From NCBI GenBank assembly GCA_020809705.1, contig CP085830.1, forward strand, positions 5,787,878 to 5,851,877: a DNA stretch of 64,000 nt, given 5' to 3'. Made by a program: the position numbers and the translations under genes. Shown here in pieces: positions 19,813-29,430 of this stretch. This DNA comes from Calonectria ilicicola (lineage: Eukaryota; Ascomycota; Sordariomycetes; Hypocreales; Nectriaceae). Under the pieces are notes generated by a model. The model was not told the origin of the DNA, ran no database searches, and worked only from the letters and a program-made list of their open reading frames with translations. Every line of letters starts with the position of its first letter. Within the stretch, counting starts at the first letter, position 1.

Positions 19813-20886
19813 CTATCTCAACTGCGGGTAAGCACTGAGAGCGGCTTGGCCCCCCGTATGGCAAAACAAGACCTTTTTCCCACTGAACTCACCAGACCTC
19901 GCAGTATGTAACATCCCAGTGAATGCTTTTCCCGTGTAAACTGGGTCTGTCAGAATTCCCTCCAGTCTTGCCAACTCTTTGATGCCATCGGAAGTGAGCT
20001 CATCGAGATGTCCATATGCACCTCCGAGGTAGGAGCTGTTCACCTCAAAATCACCTCTGGTGATTTCGTCGGGGGAGAGTCCGATTTTAGAAGCCGTAGC
20101 TTTCGCGATACCCAATACTAACTCCGCCGTCTCCTCCTCTGACGGGTTAAAGATTGAGAAGCCGATCAATCTCTTTACCGAGGTCTGTTTTCCCACCTTT
20201 TGTGCAAGTTTGAAACCAGCAACCATCCCGCCTAATGTTGAGCCGGAGCCCGCTGCTACCGCAATAACGTCAAATGTCACACCGAGTATCAACTCTTGCT
20301 CAAGCAACTCAAATGCCCAGCGGGCAAATCCCAAGCCGCCTAACGGATGAGTACTTGCACCCGTAGGGATAGAATACGGCTTCCTCCCACGCTTCTTGAG
20401 GGTTCCAATGACGAACTCTTCACTCGTGTCAACAGCGAATCTTTCGGCCTCGATGATATCCTGTACTTGAACATTGCCGGCGTAATTGTAGTCGGCATCC
20501 TTAGCCTCGACCAAACTGCGTGGGTACAGAGCAACCTGCAATGTCAGTAAAACGGACCGTTTGATGATACTCTGCTGTTGACCTACTTTAAGGCCGAGTC
20601 GGGCTGCAGCCGCAGCAGTCTGACTCATGTGGTTCGATTGGATCCCGCCCGTAGTCACAATCGTATCCGCGCCCTGAGCAAGGGCATCAGCTAGTACGTA
20701 CTCGAGTTTCCGAACTTTATTGCCACCAAGCGCCAGGCCAGAGCTGCAGTCTTCACGCTGAATCCACAGGTGTGTTCCGGAACGGAGGGTTGCTGTTAGC
20801 TGCGAGAGCGGCTCAATGACCAAAGGCCGATCAAATAATAATTTGGCGCGAGGGATCTCGCCGAAGGGTGATGGAAGATTTGCCAT
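19813..20886 (-). CDS. D-cysteine desulfhydrase-like PLP enzyme (ACC deaminase family)
   Basis: Start chosen at ATG 20886 (MANLPSPFGEIPRAKLLF), because family members begin this way; an in-frame ATG 20949 adds 21 residues. A 51-base intron (20586-20536, GTAGGT..TTGCAG, branch CTGAC) is divisible by three and open, so it is easily missed. Spliced length is 340 residues, as in ACC deaminase. The PLP Lys is in GGNKVRKLEY (Lys57). The family motif reads GGIQSNHMSQTAAAAARLG with His, where true ACC deaminases have SNQ. Near the C-terminus it has DPVYTGK and CHTGG, with Thr at both places where ACC deaminase carries Glu295 and Leu322. Those substitutions are known to favour D-cysteine desulfhydrase activity (D-cysteine to pyruvate, H2S and ammonia). 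Confidence 0.85.
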   Translation of the reverse strand: MANLPSPFGEIPRAKLLFDRPLVIEPLSQLTATLRSGTHLWIQREDCSSGLALGGNKVRKLEYVLADALAQGADTIVTTGGIQSNHMSQTAAAAARLGLKVGQQQSIIKRSVLLTLQVALYPRSLVEAKDADYNYAGNVQVQDIIEAERFAVDTSEEFVIGTLKKRGRKPYSIPTGASTHPLGGLGFARWAFELLEQELILGVTFDVIAVAAGSGSTLGGMVAGFKLAQKVGKQTSVKRLIGFSIFNPSEEETAELVLGIAKATASKIGLSPDEITRGDFEVNSSYLGGAYGHLDELTSDGIKELARLEGILTDPVYTGKAFTGMLHTARSGEFSGKKVLFCHTGGQAALSAYPQLR

Positions 20887-20949
20887 AGTCAGTGGTTGTA
20901 GAACGACTAGACAATAGTGATAATGGAATTCTGCACTTTTCACTGGCAT

Positions 20950-21792
20950 TTATTCGAGTCTTGACTGGCGGCATGTCACACCTGTGCCACGAACGGAGTC
21001 CAGATTTAGTGCCCGCGATAAGCAATTAATAAGCAGGTTGCTACCAATGGCACTGATACACTGCGCCAATTCAATTCTGGCTAGGAGGTTGAGGTTCAGG
21101 TTCAGGTTCTATTCCTACCCGGTTTTAGCCGCCATCTCCCAGCAGCCATGCCCGGTAAGCAGGGTTTGGCCGACGGCCGAAGCGCTCCGAATGTTTACAC
21201 GTTGCGCTCCACTTCGCCAACGCCACTTGTGTCGGATACGAGGGTGGTAAGTCAAGATGAATGATAATCTCAAGATGGAGAACATATCAATGATTGATTC
21301 AACTCTGTCCCGTCGTCTTCTTCCTTCCTCGTCCTCAACTACTAGTAGCCGAGGCGCTACGAGTAGCCGTAAGCGTACCGAAAGGGCAGCCAGCAGCTGA
21401 GATTGCTGATGACAAGTAGCTACTAGCAGCTGTGCTAGAAATCGATGGAACCTCGCCTTTCGCGAAAGGCTCTTCTAACACCTGGAACGACACCCTCGCC
21501 ACAAAATCCGCGCCCAAATTGAGCCACATCCGAATAGCCACGCATCGAAACAGCCACAGCTCAGCACAGGTTGCTGACCCACTTCTCCCCACCCGCTGGT
21601 GCTAGGTCTACTCGAACAGTCAAACAATACTACCGTTCACATTCAAACGCACCTCCAGAATACTGTAAAACCAAAAGAGTGAGATTTTCATTCGAACTAT
21701 GAAAAAGAAATGCATGACTAATGATGCGAAACGATGAAATGTCTGAGCCCTATATCCTTCAAGAGACATAATACTCCTGACTGCATCTCATA
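20950..21792. other. intergenic, with dispersed TACTAGTAGC-type repeat copy 2
   Basis: At 21340-21430 motifs ACTACTAGTAGCC, GTAAGCGTACCGAAAGGG and AGCTACTAGCAGC match the cluster at 7465-7760. A short GGTTCAGGTTCAGGTTC tandem lies near 21092. No convincing gene. Confidence 0.5.
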
Positions 21793-23135
21793 CTAAAAGT
21801 ACGAATTGAGGTTTTCAACCGCTCCTGCTCCCTGAAAATCCCTCTGGAATTGTTCCCTTGCAGAAATGGATTCATTGAGATGCGTCTCGCATACAACCGT
21901 CTCTTCGTACTGAGCCATTGACCTCGCTATGAAAACTGCATTCCTAATCTGCAATAACGGTTAGGACCCCCCCCTTATCACGCATGTGACCACGTACCTC
22001 TCGTCCATTCAGTTCTTTTTTCGCTAGTTCGTCAAGTGCATCCTGGGGACAATCGGGGCTTCCGTGTTTAGTACTGGCCTGCTCCAGGAAGTGTTTCCAC
22101 ACGGCCGCGCGCGCATCCGGTCCCAATGGATGATGTTGAAGTGCAAGATGAATTCTGCTAACCATTGCTTCGTCGAATGACTGCACTCGGTTTGTAGTTA
22201 GAAATAGAATGCCATCGTATTGTTCTAGTTCACGTAGGAAGACAGATACGAGTGCATTGAGATGTGGATCATTCGAGCGCTGGGCCAGAAAGACATCTGC
22301 CTCATCTAAAAGCAGGATGGCTTTCCACCGGCTTGCAATCTTAAAGATCCTGGTCAAGACACTCTCCACCTTGACTGGATCCACACCGATTTGGCCAGCC
22401 GGTACCTGACTAGTTAGCAGGGCCATCGAAATCATGGAGTCAAACTACTTACAGTATAGAGTGGAATCTGATACGTCTCTGCAATCGTTTCTGCTGTTAA
22501 GGTTTTGCCCACACCAGGAGGTCCACTATAACACCATATTAGCTACTCATTCGACGACATTGAGAGTGCAACATACTAGAGCAAAAAGTTAATACCCTTT
22601 CCTTTCCCTTGAACGAGGTCCCTAAAGCCATCGCTCTCGTCCCGATCAAGATATGTCTTAGTTAGAGCCCAAATTGGTTTCTTTTGACTCTCTGGGATCT
22701 TAACATCACTGAACGATGAAGGACTCCAGGATATTTTCTGAATATTAGCAACAGCAAACTCCACTAACATATATTATTAGCAAACTGCATGTAGGAGACT
22801 GATGTTTACTCACAAAAAGATTTACTACTAAGGCAAAACCCAAACACAGTTGGGCTGCAAATGAGGAAATCTCTCTCCTCAAACTGCGATAAGTTAAGAC
22901 CTGCAAGTTCGGGCGAATTGGTTGTGCCTATAATCGGATCCCTTGGTTCTACCTTTCGTACTTGTGGAAACGGGTGATCAGGCCTCTGCTCGTGAAAACA
23001 AATAGCATCGATGATAATTCGACCTTCGATGTGCTGTTTGACAATGTCCCCTTCATCGTCGATAAAAAAGCTTGCCCCTTATATTGACGGTGATGACAGC
23101 CCATCAAAGAGACAAACTTACGGCCGTTATCGATC
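21793..23135 (-). pseudogene. AAA+ ATPase gene, 5' end lost at a telomeric repeat
   Basis: Exons in gene order are about 23070-22814, 22763-22577, 22525-22453, 22405-21998 and 21948-21793, joined by 47-51-base introns. They code the C-terminal part of a fungal AAA+ protein: an N-terminal linker domain (HIEGRIIIDAICFHEQRPDH, ERDFLICSPTVFGF), FAVANIQKISWSPSSFSD, Walker A GPPGVGKT, Walker B ILLLDEADVF, sensor FLTTNR and Arg finger region VSRIHLAL. The end is NGREIRNAVFIARSMAQYEE and then stop at 21793. Relatives are several hundred residues longer at the N-terminus. Here the gene is cut at about 23135, directly next to TTAGGG repeats. A further short exon remnant may lie at 23121-23135 with a GTAAGT donor. 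The catalytic core is intact, so truncation is the only clear lesion. Confidence 0.75.
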
Positions 23136-23159
23136 TTAGGGTTAGGGTTTAGGGTTAGG
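23136..23159 (+). repeat. internal telomeric repeat (TTAGGG)n
   Basis: TTAGGG, TTAGGG, TTTAGGG and TTAGG follow each other. The G-rich strand runs 5' to 3' rightwards, as at a right chromosome end. To the left is a broken gene; to the right starts a non-LTR retrotransposon and AT-rich DNA. Confidence 0.9.
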
Positions 23160-23269
23160 TATATTTAACTATCTATAGCTAATAGTGCTTGGTTGCTTTT
23201 TAATAGGAAAGATATTTCTAGGTTTCTAGGTCTTATAGGGGAGTATTAAGGTAAGAGTTCTTGGATAGG

Positions 23270-23350
23270 AAAATAGAAAAATAAGAACATAGGAAAATAG
23301 GAAAATAGGAAAATAGGAAAATAGGAAAATAGGAAAATAGGAAAATAGGA
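23270..23350 (+). repeat. 8-bp tandem repeat AGGAAAAT in the element's 3' UTR
   Basis: About eight units of AGGAAAAT follow one another, then purine-rich variants (AGAGTAAA). The same tract recurs at 52845-52900 in copy 2, so it belongs to the non-LTR element. Confidence 0.8.
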
Positions 23351-24562
23351 GTTAGGAGGTAGAGTAAAGAGTAAAAGAGAGAATAAAAAGAGAGTAAAAT
23401 AGAGAGTGAAATAGGGGTTAGTTTTGGTTGAAAAGGCTGGCCTTTAGCCCTTTAGGAATAAGAATTGGGTTTTTAGTAGGGCTAATAGCTATAGAGCTAG
23501 CTGCCTGGGCTCTAAACTTACTAAGCGTAAGGCCAATAGAGGTATTAAGCTGGCTGGCTGCTATTTTCCCTATTACTTCCTGAAGCTTTTTATAGCTTTT
23601 AGCTATTTCTAGCTCCATTAGGCCCCTAGCAGAGAAGATTAGGGGTTGGAAGAAGGGGTTTAAGGCTTTGTATTTCTTTAGTTTATCCTTGGTTGTAGTA
23701 GCTAGGATCTCTTAGGTATCCCTCTCTTAGCTGTTAATAGCTATAATTTGTAGGTTATAGTAATAATAGTTAAAGCCCTTGAGAATAGAGAAGTCTGCCT
23801 TTAGGTTAAGGCTAAGGTTAATAAGAGGCTCTATTTTAACCTCTAGGGTAGGGTTGCTTTCTAAAGCTTTCTTAAAGGCCTAATTGATCTGGTTATGGCA
23901 TTAGATCTACTTCTTTATGGCTGCTTTATAAATATCTTCATGATTTATATCTGCTATTTCCCTGTAGTAATTATAGGGGCTTCTAGGAGTCTTAGAGGGC
24001 AATAATAGCCTATTTCTAAGGCATTTAGTAACTTCTTGGTCTGCTAAAATATAGGTTTTTTAAGTAGGTAAGATCTATAGCCACTTTCTGCTTAGATAGC
24101 TAGCATTTTCTAGGCGGGTTTTCTTATAGCTAGGGGCTAGGGTTTTCTCTAGCTGTTCCACTCTATAGGAAGTATCCAGTTCTAGGACTTCTTGAGCTGT
24201 AGGGGGTAGGGCTGTATAGGGCTGGATTGAGAAAGGGTTCTCTAAGGAGCCTTTAGAAAAGAAAGGGATGATCTTTTCAATTATAGGGTAGCTAGCTTCT
24301 TTAGCTGCTTGGTATAAGCCCTTTGCTATATCCTGGTGAATAGGAATACCTAGGCCTCCTCTTCTAGTAGGGATAGCTATTAGATGGGGGTTTAAGGTAG
24401 GCAAAGGGTCTTGTTTTTTCCTTTGGGCTAGTTTTTGGATAGATTTCTCTATAGCTAGGTCGATTTCCTGCTATTGTTTTTCTAGGCCCTCTAGGGCTAG
24501 TTGTCTTAGAAGATGCCTTAAAAGGAGATGAATACTGCCTCTTAGTAGGAGAAGGGTGTTTT

Positions 24563-24961
24563 TGTAATGATCTGGTTAATTCCCAACTTGATGAACCAAT
24601 CAGAATGAAGGGTTTATTGTTGGCAGGATGGTTAGGTGTGTTATAGTAAATAGAGCAATGGAAGTGTTATATTAGGTAATAGTTAATTGTAATTAAAGTA
24701 ATTAAATTGTATTGAAAGCTAATTAATTCCATTTTTTATAGTAGGATCTAATCTGTTTATATACTGTTATATCTAAGGTTCTATTATTGTAATGGTTAAA
24801 TGGAGTTGGTTTAATAATATTTACTATGATTTTTAGTGGTATTGAATGGAGGCTATTTAATTTTACTTTTATTGGTTAGTTATATAGGTTTAGGGTAGTT
24901 TTATTATGATTGGTTGGGGTTCTACTTATAGTTATTACTTTTAGGTATTTAGATTATAATA
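24563..24961 (-). repeat. Gypsy-A copy 1, 3' LTR
   Basis: Starts TGTAATGATCTGG and ends GATTATAATA. The outer (left) half is little mutated, the inner half strongly C-to-T/G-to-A mutated relative to the other LTR. Confidence 0.85.
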
Positions 24962-27900
24962 TAATACTTTCCCTCTTATTAGTCTTATTTTAAGGCTAGA
25001 TAAATAGGCTAGTTTCCTTATTTATAATTACTATATATTTCTTTCTCTTTTATCTTTTTATAATTTAAGTACTAATAAAATATTAGGTTATATTATTAAA
25101 GTTATTCCTTATCTTAAGGTAATTAAAGCTTATTAAAAGGATATTATTAAATTAATTAATAAATTTGGTTTTAAGATATTTTATTATTTGGCTTGTTTTT
25201 ATATTAAGTAGCTATCCTGTGTTATGGTTAAGGGAAAAAGTTATTATGAATTTTATATAAGGAATAAGTATTTTAACTGTGATTTTGGAGGTATTTTTAC
25301 TTAGGCTTATAAGTATATTCCTTCTTTTACTTTTATATATTTATTTTCTTCTTAATTAAGTGGGTTTTTTATAAGAAGGATTGGATTGATGGGAAGAAGG
25401 AGAAGATTAAGGTAGATTTAATAAGTGCTTTAACTTGGTTGTAGTGCTTGTATACTTAGGAGTATTATTTATATAAGAAAGTAAAAGAGATAATTTTTTA
25501 AGATTATAAGGATTTAAATAAATTGGAAGAAAAGGAGTATACTAAGGTATTAATATTATTAAAGGTATAATTACTTAAGAATTATAGGATTATTAATTAA
25601 AGTGGTTTGCTTGATTTTTTTGTATTGATTTTAAAGAAATGCTTTTAGTATTTTTAAGTAATGTGTAAGGTGTTTGGTAGGTTTTTAGGTTATTTCTTTA
25701 TAATCTTTTTATTTAATTTTAAATTTTTTATTTTTTTCTTCTTTATAGGATTTTTTAATTTCCTATTGACCTTCTAGGTTTTTTATTTGTGGTTTGTACT
25801 TAGGTCTTATGTTTACTTGAATACCCTCGCCTGGTTCTAATAGTAAGATATAGAAGATAGGGTGGACCTTAATATTATCTAGGAGATCAAGTTTATAGTT
25901 ATTTTTTAATATTTTTTTTTAATTAAGTATAGCCTAATCTGTATAAAGTTGATTTTTTTATTTTATTTTTTTATTATAAGATTTTTTGTTGTTAGGTAGA
26001 TTATATCTTCCTTTGAAAAGGTTAGTCCTTTTAGCTTTTTAAGGTTATAATATCTTTTTATTATATTACAGATAAACTTAAGTTTTATTTTTATTTTTTT
26101 ATATAATTTTCTTAGATTATTTGATTTAATTATAGCTTTTACTTAAATTATGCCTTCTAAAGGGGCTTGGTAAGTGTTTAGTATGAAGTTAAAGTTAGCC
26201 TTTATTAATATTATTTTAATACTATAATTATAGAATATATTATATATTAATTATATAATAAATAACTTTTTTATTTAATTAGTTTGATTATAGTTAATAT
26301 AGTATTATAGATATTACTTGATTTCTTGATTTTGGTATTTGATTTGCCTATCTGTTTGGGGGTGGAAGGCTATATTTAGCTTATAATTTAACCTTATTAA
26401 GAATATTAGGCTTTACCAAAACTTAAATATAAATAATTGTCCTCTATCTAAAATAATTTCAATTAATAATCTATATATAATAACTATATTTTAAAAGAAA
26501 AGGTAGGCAAATTATTTTTCTTTTATTACTTTATTATAAGGAAGATAATATATTACTTTTATAAAATAATTTATAATAATAAAAATATTATTATAATATA
26601 CTTCTATAGTAGGGTCTACTAATAAGAGGAGGTTAGTAATAAAGTCCATTATGATTAAGTCCTATAGTTGTTATGCGATAAAGGATGGTTATAATAATCT
26701 ATATGATTTATATCTTGGTTTTTTAGAGTATTAATATAGGCTGCATTCCTTATATACTTATTTAACTTTCTTTTTCATTTTATTAAAGAAAAATATCTAT
26801 TTGATTTATTTAAGGGTTTTATTAATGCCTTTGTAGCTATATAAGGGATATTTGTGAATGTTCCTTATTAGCTTTATTTAGTATTTTTTTAGCATTTGTA
26901 GATAGTCTGTTTTTTTTTCTAGAAGTGCTAGATTATATTTTTCAATTTTCTTTAATAGTAGATTGCCCTGTTCCACTTATTGTATTAGTATTTCTGCGGT
27001 AATGGTTCTAGTTGTACATAGCAATCCTTTTACTTTTATAATAGCAATTATTTTCTTTATTTTTATTATTATTTTACTAATTAAGGCTTATTTTAATCCT
27101 CTATTAGTATTATAGATTAATAGTTTTTCTTATATTTTTAATTTTTTTATATTATAATTAGATTGATGGCTGATTATATTAGTATAACTGTTTTTAGTTC
27201 CTTTAATATAGATAATTTAGTAGTTAAATTTGGATAGGTATTCTATATATTATAGTTACCTTCTACTAAGTTTTTAAGTAATTGTAAAGTAAGTAATATT
27301 TTTATAATTAGTATATATTATAATTTTATAATTACTTTTTAAAAGATATTATTAGAATTCTTTAAAAGTATTAATAATAGTAAGGAATTCTTTATTATAG
27401 ATTAAGTAGTTTAATTCAGGGCTATATAGCTTATACAAATAAAATACTATAGGATGTAGATTTCCTTGTTCATCTTGTTATCCGATCTGGGCCCCTAAGG
27501 TGAAGTCTAATATATCAATTTCTAGCTTTATAGGCTTATTAGGGTTAAATATTGTAAGGATAGATTCTTTTAAAATAGTATTTCTTATAACTTCAAATAA
27601 TTATTATACTTTATTTCCCTATTAAAAGGTAATTCCTTTCTTAGTTAGTTCTATTATATTTAAAGTGATTTTACTAAATCCCTTAATAAATCTTTAATAA
27701 TAATTAGTAAATCCAAGGAAGGCTTATACTTTCTTTATATTAATAGGTTCCTTCCAATCTTTTATTATAGTGACTTTCTTTAGATCTATGCGAATTTTAT
27801 TAGGGCTGATAATATATCTTAGAAATTCTACTTCTTAAGTGTAGAACTTGCTTTTTTCTAATTTAACCAGAAGTTTGGCATCTTAAAGGGCCTTTAAGAC

Positions 27901-27965
27901 CTTATAAACATATTCTTTATATTCTTTTTCATTTTTGAAGAAGATGAGGATATTATCTAGGTAGT

Positions 27966-28177
27966 TGTCACAGGCTGAAGCCTGGCAGAGGATTACGGCT
28001 ATGCCGTATCCACCTAGATTAAGCTTCATGACTATATTGATAGCAAGGGCATACCAAGGCATATATAATCAGAAGAACACGTTCTTCTGATTATCTTCTT
28101 CTTCTTCCTCCTTAGCTTTAGATAGACTAATACAGAGTACCCTTCAGGTTGAATAAACCCAGGACCAGCCCTTCACA
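27966..28177 (+). repeat. Gypsy-B 5' LTR with a long palindrome
   Basis: It differs from the 3' LTR at 13 positions by my count, all transitions. It contains a 14-base inverted repeat with a two-base spacer (28065-28078 and 28081-28094) next to a TATATAA sequence. Confidence 0.9.
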
Positions 28178-28354
28178 TATCTAAAGCTCAACCAACTTCA
28201 ACACGAACTATCGGTCAAGACGTTCGCGGGCACAATAGCAGATCAAGGATCTAGTAGCTCGGCGCTGGATGAGGCGACCTAACAGTGGCTAGCGTAGCTT
28301 ATATAGCAGGGATTAAGTGCGGCTTTGGCCCCGATCCAGGAGTAGATTGCGCAG

Positions 28355-29359
28355 TTGAGAGCCCAACAGGGTAGTGCAGCAGAGAGATCGATGCCGCCAC
28401 AGGAACGCCCTGAGGAGAGCCCGAGGGCCTCAGTCAAGGCAGAGTTATTGGGTTCAATTGGGCTGGATACTAATATCCCTCGACAGTCCCTCTTAAAGCG
28501 GAAGCCGCTTCCGAACCCACCAAAGTTTTCAGGTAACCGCCGCGAGTACCCAATGTGGTTACAGTAGATAAGAGATAAGTTAAAGCTGGATGCTTACCTT
28601 TACACATTAAACCAAGAGCTCTGGTACTTGGTCAACTTATGTTTAGTAGTAGAACCTTAGAAGGTAGTGGCTACCTTCTATGCTACTAGAGGACCTAAAG
28701 ATTATTACAATCCTGCAGACTTTATGCACTACTTGGATCGTACATATAAGGATGCTAATTCACAGGCGCACACAATAGTATCCTTACAAACCCTTCGACA
28801 AGGTAAGAATACCTCTCTCACAAGCTTTCTGCCTAAGTTTGAGCAGATTATGGCAGATGCAGGAGGCTCCCAGTGGGCTGATCAAGCCAAGATCACCTTT
28901 TTAGAAGGTGCGCTGAACTCACAGTTGCAGCATAGCTTGGTCACGGTAGACCTACCGCACGATTATGCGGGCTGGCTGGCTTGAGTACAGGATATAGCTT
29001 GAAAGCTAGAGAAACTCAGGAAGCCCAGGAAAAAGGAACCTACTACCAGCCAAAGGCAAGATCATATTTCTTAGGTCCCTAAAGTGACCAAGGACTATAA
29101 AGGTGATACGCCAATAACAGGCAAGGTAGCTGCTGAGAAACCGACCTCTCACAAGCAGCCTGCTAGTAACCAAGACCGGGATGCGCAACGTTGCTTTGGC
29201 TACGGAAGCCTTAATCACTTAAAGGCCTCTTGCCCAATTCGCCAATCAACAATCCGACAATCTCATACAAAGAAAGCCAAGCAGGCTAGTAGTGCTGACT
29301 CTGCGGAGTTAGACTTATCTGCTAGCGAGGGTGAAGACTTGGAAAACAGGGAGCTCTAA
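28355..29359 (+). pseudogene. Gypsy-B gag
   Basis: One reading frame runs through 28355-29359 with several in-frame TAG/TGA stops. The capsid-like part includes NPPKFSGNRREYPMWL and ADFMHYLDRTYKDANSQAHT. The nucleocapsid zinc knuckle near 29190-29235 reads CFGYGSLNHLKASC, where the second Cys of a CCHC knuckle has become Tyr (a G-to-A change). It therefore cannot make a working gag protein. Its end overlaps the next frame, as is usual for gag-pol frameshifting. Confidence 0.8.
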
Positions 29360-29430
29360 TACAAAGTCGGGTATTAGAGCCATTTAGGGAAGATCTCCAA
29401 GGGTGGGTAAAGTAAAAGCCTATAATAATT

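Noticed and set aside
19813..20886. ACC deaminase, forming a cycle with the ACC-synthase-like gene
   Set aside because: The active-site residues are those of D-cysteine desulfhydrase; the family name alone is not enough.
21335..21592. 85-residue minus-strand frame
   Set aside because: It runs through the dispersed TACTAGTAGC repeat and shows no family resemblance.
23270..23350. CRISPR-like array in the 8-bp repeats
   Set aside because: No spacers, the period is eight bases, and the genome is eukaryotic.
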